Assembly: GCF_014643695.1 (NCBI RefSeq)
Contig: NZ_BMJY01000001.1
Location: forward strand, 372,001-436,000
Direction: 5' to 3'
From: Microbacterium album
GTDB taxonomy: Bacteria; Actinomycetota; Actinomycetes; Actinomycetales; Microbacteriaceae
Length of the DNA: 64,000 nt
In this document: one piece after another, positions 36,423 through 45,574 of the stretch
How the letters are laid out: each line of letters begins with the position of its first letter
How positions within the stretch are numbered: the stretch's first letter is position 1
Made by a program: the position numbers and the translations under genes
Notes under the pieces: model-generated
The model's input: the letters and a program-made list of their open reading frames with translations, nothing else
The model's database searches: none
Told to the model about the DNA's origin: nothing

Positions 36423-37399
36423 TGCGCTCCATGACCGAGCTCGGCAACGACCTCTACACCGGCAAGACGTCCTTCCCGTTCGTCCAGCGCCGTCGGCGGT
36501 GGTTCATCCTCGCGATCGTGCTCGTGATCGCCTCCGCGCTCGCGCCGTTCATCCGCGGCGTCGAGTTCTCCGTCGAGTTCACGGGCGGTTCGCAGTTCCT
36601 CGTCTCGGCCCCCGCATCGACGGACCAGTCGATCGCAACCGAGACCGTCAACGAGACGGTTGCCGGGACCACCAGCAAGGTCACCACGATCGGTGGCTCC
36701 GACATCCGGGTACAGACGTCGCAGCTCACGACGGCCGAGACGAGCGACGTCGCCCGCGCGCTGGCGGAGGCGTACGAGGTCGCCCCGGACGAGGTGACCA
36801 CGTCGTTCATCGGTCCCAGCTGGGGCGCCGACGTGACGCGTCAGTCACTCTGGGGCCTGGGGATCTTCCTCGCCCTGACGTTCCTGATCCTGGCGATCTA
36901 CTTCCGCACGTGGAAGATGTCCGCGGCGGCGATCGTCGGCCTCGTGGACGTGCTGATCATCACGATCGGGATCTACTCGCTGGCCGGCTTCGAGATCTCG
37001 CCCGCGGCGGTGATCGGATTCCTGACCATCCTGGCGTACTCCCTGTACGACACGACGGTCGTGTTCGACAAGATCAGGGAGAACACGACCGACGACGGCG
37101 AGGGCGCCGTGCGCACCTTCGGCGAGTCCGTGAACCTCGCGGTCAACCAGACTCTGGTGCGCTCGATCAACACGTCGGTCGTGGCGGCGTTGCCGGTGGC
37201 GGCGATCCTCTTCATCGGCTCGCTGTGGCTGGGCGCGGAGACGCTGTCGGACATCTCGCTGTCGATCTTCGTCGGCATCGTGGTGGCGACGTACTCCACG
37301 CTGTTCGTCGCCGCGCCCCTGTACTCGCTGCTGCGCGAGCGCGAGCCCGCGATCCAGCAGGCCGACGAGAGGGTTCGCGCGGCGCGTGCGGGCGTCTGA
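36422..37399 (+). CDS. secF: Protein translocase subunit SecF
   Basis: 325 residues from ATG 36422. Six membrane helices, the VEFTGGSQF signature of the first extracytoplasmic region and GFLTILAYSLYDTTVVFDKIREN in the Sec-D/F export domain. Forms a complex with SecD and YajC, encoded just upstream. Confidence 0.96.
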   Translation: MRSMTELGNDLYTGKTSFPFVQRRRRWFILAIVLVIASALAPFIRGVEFSVEFTGGSQFLVSAPASTDQSIATETVNETVAGTTSKVTTIGGSDIRVQTSQLTTAETSDVARALAEAYEVAPDEVTTSFIGPSWGADVTRQSLWGLGIFLALTFLILAIYFRTWKMSAAAIVGLVDVLIITIGIYSLAGFEISPAAVIGFLTILAYSLYDTTVVFDKIRENTTDDGEGAVRTFGESVNLAVNQTLVRSINTSVVAALPVAAILFIGSLWLGAETLSDISLSIFVGIVVATYSTLFVAAPLYSLLREREPAIQQADERVRAARAGV

Positions 37400-37463
37400 A
37401 GGTCCGCCCCGCGGGCGTAGGATGATGCAATCCGCGTCCGCACTCGGCGGGAGGAGGCGCAGC

Positions 37464-39710
37464 ATGGCGGATTCCGTCACGTCGCAGGCACCGAGCCTGC
37501 GTCGTCTCGTGCCGCGCATCTTCTCGCGCGCGGCCCGACACGCCGACCTCACACGGCTGATCACGACCGTGCGCGCGAACCATCCGCGCGGCGACATGGC
37601 GATCATCGAGCGCGCCTACGCGGTCGCGGACGAGAAGCATCGCGGCCAGAAGCGTCGCAGCGGCGAGCCGTACATCACCCACCCCCTGGCGGTCGCGCAG
37701 ATCCTCGCCGAACTGGGGCTCGGACCCCGGGCCATCGCGGCGGCGCTCCTGCACGACACGGTCGAGGACACGGGCTACGCGCTGACTGACCTCCAGGCCG
37801 AGTTCGGCGACGAGGTCGCGCTCCTGGTCGACGGCGTCACGAAGCTCGACAAGGTCAAGTACGGAGAGAGCGCGCAGGCCGAGACGGTCCGCAAGATGAT
37901 CGTGGCCATGTCGAAGGACATCCGGGTCCTCGTCATCAAGCTCGCCGACCGGCTTCACAACGCGCGCACGTGGGGCTTCGTGCCGCCCGAGAAGGCGAAG
38001 AAGAAGGCGACCGAGACGCTTGAGATCTATGCGCCGCTGGCGCACCGCCTCGGGATCCAGACCATCAAGTCCGAGCTCGAGGACCTGTCGTTCGCGGTGC
38101 TGCACCCCAAGATCTTCAACGAGATCGACAGTCTCGTGAAGCAGCGCACTCCGCAGCGCGAGCAGTACGTGCAGCGCGTCATCGACGACGTCAGCCGCGA
38201 CCTGCACGAGCTCCGCATCCGGGGCACGGTCGTCGGGCGGCCCAAGCAGCTGTACTCCGTGTACCAGAAGATGGTCGTGCGGGGCCGCGAGTTCGACGAC
38301 ATCTACGACCTCATCGGCATCCGCGTGATCGTCGGGACCGTGCGCGACTGCTACGCGGTGCTCGGCTCGATCCACGCGCGCTGGCGTCCCTTGCCCGGCC
38401 GGTTCAAGGACTACATCGCGACGCCGAAGTTCAACCTGTACCGGTCGCTGCACACGACCGTCATCGGGCCGGGCGGCCGCACCGTCGAGATCCAGATCCG
38501 CACGCAGGAGATGCACCAGCAGGCGGAGTTCGGCGTCGCCGCCCACTGGAAGTACAAGGAGCGGATGGCGGGCGGAAAGGCGTCGGATCAGAAGGCTCTC
38601 GACACCGACATGGCCTGGCTCGCCCGGATCTCCGACTGGGAGGCGGAGACGAAGGACCCGGGCGAGTTCCTCGACTCGCTGCGCTTCGAGATCGGCGCCA
38701 AGGAGGTGTACGTCTTCACGCCCAAGGGGCGCGTGATCGGGCTGCCCGCGGGAGCGACGCCCGTGGACTTCGCGTACGCCGTGCACACCGAGATCGGCCA
38801 TCGGACGATGGGCGCCAAGGTCAACGGGCGCCTCGTGCCGCTGGAGTCGACCCTGAGCTCGGGCGACGTCGTCGAGGTGTTCACGTCGAAGAACCCGGAC
38901 GCGAGTCCGAGCCAGGACTGGCTGACGTTCGTCAAGAGCACGCGCGCGCGCAACAAGATCCGGGGCTGGTTCACGAAGGAGCGCCGAGACGAGGCGATCG
39001 AACAGGGCAAGGAGGCCATCGCGCGCGCCATGCGGCGGCAGCACCTGACGCCGCAGCGCCTCAAGGAGCCGCTGCAGGAGGTCGCAGACCTCATGCACTA
39101 CGAGGACCTGTCGGCGCTGTACGCGGCCGTGGGAGAGGGCCACGTCTCCAGCCAGTCCGTGCTGGAGAAGGTCACCGCGCTCATCCACACGAACGAGGAG
39201 CCGACGACCGGTCAGCTGGAGCTGCCTCCGACGGTCACCCAGCGCGCGCCGCGCGGCGGCGACTCCGGCATCCTCGTGCGCGGCGCCGACGACATCCTCG
39301 TCAAGCTCGCCAAGTGCTGCACTCCCGTGCCCGGCGACGAGATCCTCGGCTTCGTCACCCGCGGCAGCGGGGTCTCGGTGCACCGCGCAGACTGCACCAA
39401 TGTCAAGGCCCTCAAGGACGATCCGGCGCGCATCATCGACGTCACCTGGGCCCCGACCAAGAAGAGCGTGTTCCTGGTGCAGATCCAGGTCGAGGCGCTC
39501 GACCGCTCGGGCCTGCTGTCGGACGTCACCCGCGTGCTGACCGAGCACCACGTCAACATCCTCTCGGCGACGGTCTCCACGACCAACGACCGCCTCGCCC
39601 TCAGCCGCTTCGTGTTCGAGATGGGCGACTCGGTGCATCTCGACCGCGTGCTCAACGCCGTGCGACGCATCGAGGCGGTCTACGACGTCTATCGCGTCAC
39701 GTCGTCCTAG
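37464..39710 (+). CDS. relA: Bifunctional (p)ppGpp synthetase/hydrolase (RelA/SpoT homologue)
   Basis: 748 residues from ATG 37464, chosen because GGAGGAGG is 5-8 bases upstream; ATGs at 37422 and 37425 lack this. The HD hydrolase domain (HDTVEDTG, about 97-104) is intact, as is the synthetase domain (GRPKQLYSVYQKM, YDLIGIRVIV), so both activities are expected. TGS and ACT domains follow. TAGGAT at 37418-37423 is a -10 candidate, giving a leader of about 35 bases. The 3' end overlaps a convergent gene by 14 bases. Confidence 0.96.
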   Translation: MADSVTSQAPSLRRLVPRIFSRAARHADLTRLITTVRANHPRGDMAIIERAYAVADEKHRGQKRRSGEPYITHPLAVAQILAELGLGPRAIAAALLHDTVEDTGYALTDLQAEFGDEVALLVDGVTKLDKVKYGESAQAETVRKMIVAMSKDIRVLVIKLADRLHNARTWGFVPPEKAKKKATETLEIYAPLAHRLGIQTIKSELEDLSFAVLHPKIFNEIDSLVKQRTPQREQYVQRVIDDVSRDLHELRIRGTVVGRPKQLYSVYQKMVVRGREFDDIYDLIGIRVIVGTVRDCYAVLGSIHARWRPLPGRFKDYIATPKFNLYRSLHTTVIGPGGRTVEIQIRTQEMHQQAEFGVAAHWKYKERMAGGKASDQKALDTDMAWLARISDWEAETKDPGEFLDSLRFEIGAKEVYVFTPKGRVIGLPAGATPVDFAYAVHTEIGHRTMGAKVNGRLVPLESTLSSGDVVEVFTSKNPDASPSQDWLTFVKSTRARNKIRGWFTKERRDEAIEQGKEAIARAMRRQHLTPQRLKEPLQEVADLMHYEDLSALYAAVGEGHVSSQSVLEKVTALIHTNEEPTTGQLELPPTVTQRAPRGGDSGILVRGADDILVKLAKCCTPVPGDEILGFVTRGSGVSVHRADCTNVKALKDDPARIIDVTWAPTKKSVFLVQIQVEALDRSGLLSDVTRVLTEHHVNILSATVSTTNDRLALSRFVFEMGDSVHLDRVLNAVRRIEAVYDVYRVTSS

Positions 39711-40248
39711 CGCCGGCTGCGTGTTCGGCGAGCTCGCGAAGGAAGCACCGGGCCGCGCGCGAGCCGGGCATGCGCGGGTGCGCGTCGAGCCAGGCGTGGG
39801 CGTCGCGCAGGGTCACCGGGCTCGCGAGGCGGCGCGCGGCGGAGGCGGAGGCGGGCTCGTCGCTCTCTCGCGCCAGGTCGACGAGCGTGCGCACGAGCGT
39901 CGCGATGCGCACACCGGCCAGGAGCGCCGCATCTGAGACTGCGAGAGGCGTGTCGCGGTAGCGGACGCGGCTCTGCACGGGGCGCGACAGATGCCTGCCC
40001 GCGAGGCGCTGCACGCGGTGCACCGCGGGCGGCTCGCCGACGCCCCCGTGCACCCAGGCCGCCGTGAGCCCGATGCCGACGAGACCGTCGCGCAGCAGCG
40101 GGCGCAGCGACGCCGCGCGGACCCACGGCGTGCTCAGCGCGTCGCTGGGCGCGTAGCCCTCTCCGAGCGCGACGAGCTCGCCGTCCAGGCACGCCGCGGA
40201 CAGCTCAGCGGGCGAGAGGGGTTCGTGACCGAAGCGGACGATCGCCAT
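39697..40248 (-). CDS. Uncharacterised protein, AbiEi-antitoxin-like C-terminal region
   Basis: 183 residues from ATG 40248 (a GTG six codons earlier is possible; neither has a good ribosome-binding site). The central part (LTAAWVHGG … RVRYRDTPLAVSDAALLAGVRIATLVRTLVDLAR) resembles actinobacterial AbiEi-type antitoxin or endonuclease-associated proteins. No toxin partner (AbiEii nucleotidyltransferase) is adjacent, so it is an orphan if the resemblance holds. It overlaps the relA 3' end by 14 bases on the other strand. Confidence 0.6.
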   Translation of the reverse strand: MAIVRFGHEPLSPAELSAACLDGELVALGEGYAPSDALSTPWVRAASLRPLLRDGLVGIGLTAAWVHGGVGEPPAVHRVQRLAGRHLSRPVQSRVRYRDTPLAVSDAALLAGVRIATLVRTLVDLARESDEPASASAARRLASPVTLRDAHAWLDAHPRMPGSRAARCFLRELAEHAAGARTT

Positions 40249-40335
40249 GCCAGCAGTGTGCCCCACGGGGGAAGGCGCCGCACCGCGCGAGGCCTGAGGT
40301 GTGGATGATCCCGGCGGAGCACGCCGGACCCCGCG

Positions 40336-41763
40336 TCAGCCGCCGATCGCGCTGAGCCAGGAGCGCCGCGCCTCGAGGGCCTCGCGCGCCTCGGCCTCGC
40401 CCTTCGCGTCCCCCTTGGCCTGCGCGTCGGCCAGCTCCTTCTCGAGGCGGTCGATCGCCTCCTGAAGCTGCCGCGTCGCCTCGTTGGCGCGCGCCTTGGT
40501 CTCCGGGTTGTTGCGCTTCCAGTCGACGTCCTCGCGGGCGCGGAGGTCCTGCTCGATCTTCCGCAGCTGATCGTCGAGCGCGCGCTCGGTGTCGCGCGGG
40601 AAGATCCGGCCCACCTCGTCCCAGCGGCGCTGGATGCTCGTGAGCAGCTGGCGGGCCTTCGTCAGGTCGGCCGTCTCGGCGACGGCCTTCGCCTCCTCGA
40701 GCAGCGCCTTGCGAGCCTCGATGCGCGGCGCGGATTCGGCCTGTTCGGCCGCGTCGCGCTCGGCGCGCGCGGAGTACAGCGCGTCGCCCGCCGCCTTGAA
40801 GCGTGCCCACAGCGCATCGTCGGCCTTGCGACCGGCGCGTCCCGCCGCCTTCCACTCGTCGAGCAGCGCGCGATACGCGGGGATGCCGTCCTCGCCGCGC
40901 GGCGCGAGCGCTTCGGCGCGCTCGACGATCCGGGTCTTGAGGTCCCGGGCGGTCTTGTGCGCTTCGTCGAGCTCCGCGAAGAACGCCCGGCGGTGGCGCT
41001 CGACCGTGCCGCGCGCATCCCGGAACCGCTTCCACAGCGCCTGGGCCGTGGACTTCGGCAGACGCGGCCCGGTCTGCTGGTGCTGCTGCCACTCCTCGAA
41101 CGCGGCGTTGAGGTCGGCCATCGCCTGCTTCCACTGCACGCTGCGCGGGTCCCGCGCGGCGAGCTCCTCGACGCGTTCGACGATCGACGTGCGGTGCGCG
41201 ATCGCCTCGTCGACGGCGGCGCGCTGCGCCGCGGCCTCCTCGGCGCTGGCCTCGGCGAGCGTCCCCGTGAGGGCGTCGAGCCGGTCGGCCAGTCCCACCA
41301 GGTCACCGACCGCGGCGGCGCCCGTGACCTCGTCCTTCAACCGGCGGGCCTGTCCGCGCAGGTCCGAGGCGGACGCGCCGCCTCGGAGATGCCGCTGCTC
41401 GAGCGTGCGCACGCGCAGCGCGAGGTCGTCGTACTTGCGCCGGTAGTAGGCCAGCGCCTCCTCGGGGGAGCCGTCCGGGTACTCGCCGACGACGCGCCAC
41501 TGCTCGCCTTCGCGCACCGACACCGCCCCGCCGGCGTCGACCCGGCCCCACTCGGTCTCGGCGACGATCGGACCGGACGGGGCCTCGACCTCGGCCTGGG
41601 GCGCGGGCGAAACGGCCGCGTCGGCCTCGACCTCGGCCTGGGGCGCGGGCGTCGGCGCTGCGTCTGCCACCGCGCTCTGAGGCACGGGCGCCGGCGTGGC
41701 TTCCTCGACCGGCGCGCCTGCGGCGCGCGTCTCGTCTGCGGGGGTGTGATCGGGGGTCGTCAC
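40336..41763 (-). CDS. DUF349 domain-containing coiled-coil protein
   Basis: 475 residues. An Ala/Pro/Glu-rich N-terminus (about 1-75) with a 14-residue tandem repeat (APQAEVEA…), then a long helical region with several DUF349 repeats (recurring W-K-x-A … LW.RF pattern: ALWKRFRDARGTVE, ALWARFKAAGDALY, DLTKARQLLTSIQRRWDEVG). Function is not established; the gene is conserved next to relA and rarA in actinobacteria. AAGGAG precedes the start, and TAGGCT on its strand, about 50 bases upstream, is a promoter candidate. Confidence 0.86.
   Translation of the reverse strand: MTTPDHTPADETRAAGAPVEEATPAPVPQSAVADAAPTPAPQAEVEADAAVSPAPQAEVEAPSGPIVAETEWGRVDAGGAVSVREGEQWRVVGEYPDGSPEEALAYYRRKYDDLALRVRTLEQRHLRGGASASDLRGQARRLKDEVTGAAAVGDLVGLADRLDALTGTLAEASAEEAAAQRAAVDEAIAHRTSIVERVEELAARDPRSVQWKQAMADLNAAFEEWQQHQQTGPRLPKSTAQALWKRFRDARGTVERHRRAFFAELDEAHKTARDLKTRIVERAEALAPRGEDGIPAYRALLDEWKAAGRAGRKADDALWARFKAAGDALYSARAERDAAEQAESAPRIEARKALLEEAKAVAETADLTKARQLLTSIQRRWDEVGRIFPRDTERALDDQLRKIEQDLRAREDVDWKRNNPETKARANEATRQLQEAIDRLEKELADAQAKGDAKGEAEAREALEARRSWLSAIGG
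41581..41651. repeat. Direct 29-base repeat inside the DUF349 gene
   Basis: The 29 bases at 41581-41609 recur exactly at 41623-41651, a 42-base period that keeps the frame and encodes two copies of PAPQAEVEA in the disordered N-terminus. Confidence 0.85.
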
Positions 41764-41878
41764 GGGAGGCTCCTTGCGCGGTCATCGCGGGAGGGGACAG
41801 GACGGCCCCAGCCTATGGCATGTCCCGCCCTCGGCGGATGCGCCGCACATCGCCGTGCGGGTGCCTCTGTGAGGGGCG

Positions 41879-42220
41879 TCAGCCCGCCGGCGTGTCCTCG
41901 GGAGCCGGCGCGTCGCTCGGCTCGGGCTTGGGGCTCGCGTCCGGTGCGGGTTCTGTCGGCTCCGGCGCGTCCGCGGGCGTCGTGGCCGCGGGCGACGGCA
42001 CCGGCTCGGGCGCACCCGGCCCCACGGTGTAGAACAGCGCCTGCCCTCCGATGGCCGCGGCCACCAGCGCGGCGGCGACCGAGACGGCGACGACGTTGTC
42101 ACGCCGACGCCGGCGGCTCTGCGCTGCGTTCAGCTCCACGCGTGCGGCGTACAGACGGGCTCGCTCGCGCTCGGCGCGTGCCGCGCGCTCCTTCGCAGAG
42201 GCCTTGCCTCCTGCGGCCAT
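41879..42220 (-). CDS. Small membrane protein; resembles a peptidyl-prolyl isomerase N-terminus lacking the catalytic domain
   Basis: 113 residues: a charged helical start ([33 protein letters not shown]), one membrane helix (about 43-66) and a Pro/Ala/Glu-rich tail. In related Microbacteriaceae this locus usually carries a cyclophilin-type PPIase whose N-terminus has the same RERAR-R(5)DN-helix-PGxPEP layout. Here the frame stops after the linker, and no PPIase domain is found in the 115 bases before the DUF349 gene. Either a degenerate remnant or a distinct short protein. Confidence 0.6.
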   Translation of the reverse strand: MAAGGKASAKERAARAERERARLYAARVELNAAQSRRRRRDNVVAVSVAAALVAAAIGGQALFYTVGPGAPEPVPSPAATTPADAPEPTEPAPDASPKPEPSDAPAPEDTPAG

Positions 42221-42389
42221 GGCTCATGTTCCTCTCGACGATCGGCGCCCCGAGGGCAGCCGGATGCTCTCGGCGGCACCGAGCCTACGCATCGGGACGG
42301 CCCAATCGAAATCGCTCGCGGGCGTGTCCGCGTCAGCCGCGGCGGCTCCACCGGCGTCGATGGGGGAGGCCTGGCCTAGGGTGTCCCTG

Positions 42390-43739
42390 ATGAACTCCGC
42401 CGGTGCTCTCTTCCGCGGCCAGACGCCGCTCGCTGTGCGCATGCGGCCCACCTCGCTCGACGAGGTCGCGGGCCAGGCGCACCTCCTGCGGCCGGGATCG
42501 CCCATCGTCGCCCTGGCGGATCCCGACGCGCAGGCACCCGGCACGGTCTCCGTCATCCTGTGGGGTCCGCCGGGCACCGGCAAGACCACGCTCGCCCAGG
42601 CGATCGCGCGCTCGTCGGGTCGTCGCTTCGTCGAGCTGTCGGCCATCACGGCGGGGGTGAAGGACGTGCGCGAGGTCATGCAGGAGGCCCTGAACCAGCG
42701 CGACCTGTACGGGCAGTCGACGATCCTGTTCCTCGACGAGATCCACCGGTTCACCAAGGCCCAGCAGGATGCGCTGCTGCCCGGCGTCGAGAACGGGTGG
42801 GTGCTGCTCATCGCGGCCACGACCGAGAACCCGTCGTTCTCGGTGATCTCTCCGCTGCTGTCGCGGTCGCTGCTGCTCACGCTGCGGCCGCTGACGGACG
42901 AGGACCTGGGGGCGCTGATCGACAGGGCCGTCGCCGACCCGCGGGGGCTCGCGGGCGCGGTGTCGCTCGCGCCGGAGGCGAGGGCGGCGCTGGTCCGGCT
43001 GGCGTCGGGCGACGCGCGCCGAGCGCTCACGGCGCTGGAGGCCAGCGCGGGCGTCGCGGCATCCGAGGGCGACGCGGACGATCAGGCGGACGAGTCGCCG
43101 CAGGACGTCGTCGTCACGGCGGATCACGTCGCGCAGGCCGTCGACCGCGCGCTGCTGCGCTACGACCGTCAGGGCGATGAGCACTACGACGTCATCAGCG
43201 CCTTCATCAAGTCGATCCGCGGCTCCGACGTCGACGCCGCCATGCACTACCTCGCGCGCATGATCGAAGCGGGGGAGGACCCCCGCTTCATCGCGCGGCG
43301 GCTCGTGATCTCGGCGGCGGAGGACATCGGCCTGGCCGATCCGCAGGCCCTTCAGATCGCCGTCGCGGCCGCCGACGCGGTCGCGTTCATCGGCATGCCG
43401 GAGGGCCGGATCCCCCTCGCGGAGGCCACCGCGTACCTCGCGACCGCGGCGAAGTCCAACGCCGCGTACAACGCGATCAACGCGGCCGTCGCCGACGTCA
43501 AGGCCGGACGCATGGGGCCCGTCCCGCTTCACCTCCGGGACGCGCACTACGCCGGTGCGAAGCGGCTCGGCCACGGCAAGGGCTACGTGTACCCGCACGA
43601 CCACGATCTGGGGGTCGTGCCGCAGCAGTACCTCCCGGACGAGCTGCGCGGGCGCCGATACTACGAACCGAAGTCCCACGGCGCGGAACGGGAGATCGCG
43701 GCACGCCTGGAGCGCCTGCGGCGGATCCTGGACTCGTGA
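42390..43739 (+). CDS. rarA: Replication-associated recombination protein A (MgsA/RarA ATPase)
   Basis: 449 residues from ATG 42390 ([20 protein letters not shown]). AAA+ ATPase with Walker [10 protein letters not shown], Walker [10 protein letters not shown], and the C-terminal MgsA tetramerisation domain ([26 protein letters not shown]). It acts at stalled replication forks. TAGGGT (42377-42382) seven bases upstream suggests a leaderless start; a GTG three codons earlier is an alternative. Confidence 0.95.
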   Translation: MNSAGALFRGQTPLAVRMRPTSLDEVAGQAHLLRPGSPIVALADPDAQAPGTVSVILWGPPGTGKTTLAQAIARSSGRRFVELSAITAGVKDVREVMQEALNQRDLYGQSTILFLDEIHRFTKAQQDALLPGVENGWVLLIAATTENPSFSVISPLLSRSLLLTLRPLTDEDLGALIDRAVADPRGLAGAVSLAPEARAALVRLASGDARRALTALEASAGVAASEGDADDQADESPQDVVVTADHVAQAVDRALLRYDRQGDEHYDVISAFIKSIRGSDVDAAMHYLARMIEAGEDPRFIARRLVISAAEDIGLADPQALQIAVAAADAVAFIGMPEGRIPLAEATAYLATAAKSNAAYNAINAAVADVKAGRMGPVPLHLRDAHYAGAKRLGHGKGYVYPHDHDLGVVPQQYLPDELRGRRYYEPKSHGAEREIAARLERLRRILDS

Positions 43740-43880
43740 GGGGCGACCCCCAGCAGGCTCGGGGATGTCCCCGGTTTTCGCGCCGACACGTCCGGAATAC
43801 CGTCTCGCGCCCTTGACGGCGCGGCCCGTCACCGCCGACGGTGTGTGAAGTACCCGTCCCCCGACGAAGCGAGGCCGCCC

Positions 43881-44855
43881 ATGACCGTCTTCCGGCGCTG
43901 GATCCTGCCCATCGCGTGGCTCGCGGTGTTCGCCGTGATCGCTGTCGCGCTGGCGAAGATCGCGTTCTTCGACGAGTCTGCCCGCGCGTCCGCCGGTGAC
44001 GGTATCGTGCCGACCGGCGAGCTCGACGAGCCGCTGATCGCCGCGTGGCGCGACACGGTCCGTCATGACCTCGAGCTCGCGGCGACGGTGCTGAACGACC
44101 CCGCCGCCGAGGTGAAGGTCACCGCGCCCGGAACCGTCGTGGACGTCTTCTTCGCGGTCGGCGATGCGGTCGCGACGGGCGACATCATCGCGAGCGTCCG
44201 GGAGGAGATCCTCAACGACGCGGGCGACGCGTACGGAGTGTGGAGCGAGATCCGGTCGCCGGCCGACGGCACCCTCTCGTCGTTCGCCGTGGTGAGCGGC
44301 CAGCGGGTCGCCGCCGGCGACGCCGTGGGCTCGGTCGCCCCGTCGACGTTCCGGGTGCAGGGGACGATCGCGCCGGCCGACCGCTACGGTCTGCTCGTCG
44401 AGCCGACCGAGGCGACCGTGGCGATCGCGGGCGGGCCCGCGCCCTTCACGTGCGGCGGGCTGGCGCTGGAGACGCCGCTTCCCGGGGCGGGGGCCGAGGG
44501 GCAGGACGCGGCGCAGCCCACGACGACCGTGCGTTGCGCGGTGCCGCCGGACGTGCGGGTGTTCCCCGGGCTGAGCGCCACGATGACGATCGCCGGCGGC
44601 CTCGCGGAGGACGTCGTGGTGGTGCCCGTGACCGCCGTCCTGGGCGCGGCGGACGCCGGCGTCGTGTACGCGCCGGGCGACGACGGAGAGCCGGAGGAGC
44701 GGCCCGTGACGCTCGGACTGAACGACGGCGTCAACGTGGAGATCCTCGAGGGGATCGTCGAGGGGGACACGGTCTTCGAGTACGTGCCGGGCACGGCCGT
44801 GAACGTCGATTGCCTCCTGGACCCCGGAGCCTTCGGCTGCGAGACGGCGGGCTGA
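43881..44855 (+). CDS. Membrane-fusion/adaptor-like protein of a MacAB-type exporter
   Basis: 324 residues from ATG 43881. An N-terminal membrane helix (about 8-28) is followed by a biotinyl-lipoyl-like hairpin domain (VTAPGTVVDVFFAVGDAVATGDIIASV, SPADGTLSSFAVVSGQRVAAGDAVG) and a beta-barrel region. Four cysteines fall outside the membrane: two near the middle (FTCGG, VRCAV) and two at the C-terminus (VDCLL, FGCET), which could form two disulfides. It is the first gene of a three-gene unit with ABC ATPase and FtsX-like permease. A GTG at 43845 would add 12 residues. Confidence 0.78.
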   Translation: MTVFRRWILPIAWLAVFAVIAVALAKIAFFDESARASAGDGIVPTGELDEPLIAAWRDTVRHDLELAATVLNDPAAEVKVTAPGTVVDVFFAVGDAVATGDIIASVREEILNDAGDAYGVWSEIRSPADGTLSSFAVVSGQRVAAGDAVGSVAPSTFRVQGTIAPADRYGLLVEPTEATVAIAGGPAPFTCGGLALETPLPGAGAEGQDAAQPTTTVRCAVPPDVRVFPGLSATMTIAGGLAEDVVVVPVTAVLGAADAGVVYAPGDDGEPEERPVTLGLNDGVNVEILEGIVEGDTVFEYVPGTAVNVDCLLDPGAFGCETAG

Positions 44856-44857
44856 CC

Positions 44858-45574
44858 GTGGCGTTCCTGTCCGCGCGCGGCATCGCGCGCAGCGTGACGC
44901 TCCCCGACGGGGACGAGCTGCAGATCCTGCGCGGCGCGGATCTCGAGGTCGAGGTCGGGGAGCACGTGAGCATCATGGGGCGCTCGGGGTCCGGGAAGTC
45001 GACGCTGCTGAACATCCTCGGGCTCCTGGATGCCCCCACGGCCGGCGCGCTGGAGTTCGACGGCGTGCCGCTCGAGCGCATGAGCCTGGCTCGCCGGGAC
45101 CGTACGCGCGGCGCCAGCGTGGGCTTCGTGTTCCAGCAGTTCAATCTGCTGCCCGGGCGCACGGCCCTGGAGAACGTCGCGATGCCCCTGCTCTACGACG
45201 GCGGCCCCGGCTTCTGGCGCCGCCGCGCGATCGCGACGGAGATGCTCGAGCGCGTCGGCCTGGGCGACCGGCTCGGACAGCGGCCGGAGCGGCTGTCGGG
45301 CGGCGAGCAGCAGCGCGTCGCGATCGCGCGGGCCCTCGTGCGCTCGCCCCGGCTGATCCTCGCCGACGAACCGACCGGGGCGCTCGACGTCGACACCGGC
45401 GCCACCGTCATGACGCTGCTCGACGACATCGCCTCGCAGTCCGGCGCCGCGCTGGTGACCATCACGCACGATCCGCACGTGGCCGCCCGCGCACAGCGCG
45501 TGTACCGCCTCAGCGACGGTGTGCTGCACGAGACGGCGCCCGTCCTCGAGCCCGCCGCCGGGGCAGGCGCATGA
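44858..45574 (+). CDS. ABC transporter ATP-binding protein (MacB/LolD-like)
   Basis: 238 residues from a GTG two bases after the adaptor stop. Walker [10 protein letters not shown] (about 40-48), Q-loop [10 protein letters not shown], signature LSGGEQQR, Walker B LILADEP and the switch His in ITHD. The LolD/MacB/FtsE class normally drives mechanotransmission through an FtsX-type permease, as encoded next. Overlaps the permease gene by 4 bases. Confidence 0.92.
   Translation: MAFLSARGIARSVTLPDGDELQILRGADLEVEVGEHVSIMGRSGSGKSTLLNILGLLDAPTAGALEFDGVPLERMSLARRDRTRGASVGFVFQQFNLLPGRTALENVAMPLLYDGGPGFWRRRAIATEMLERVGLGDRLGQRPERLSGGEQQRVAIARALVRSPRLILADEPTGALDVDTGATVMTLLDDIASQSGAALVTITHDPHVAARAQRVYRLSDGVLHETAPVLEPAAGAGA

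Noticed and set aside
37386..37463. Extended N-terminus for RelA from upstream in-frame ATGs
   Set aside because: The extra residues are low complexity and begin at or before the likely -10; the ATG at 37464 has a strong ribosome-binding site.
37212..39638. Long minus-strand frame (808 codons) antisense to relA
   Set aside because: Low-complexity translation antisense to an unambiguous RelA homologue.
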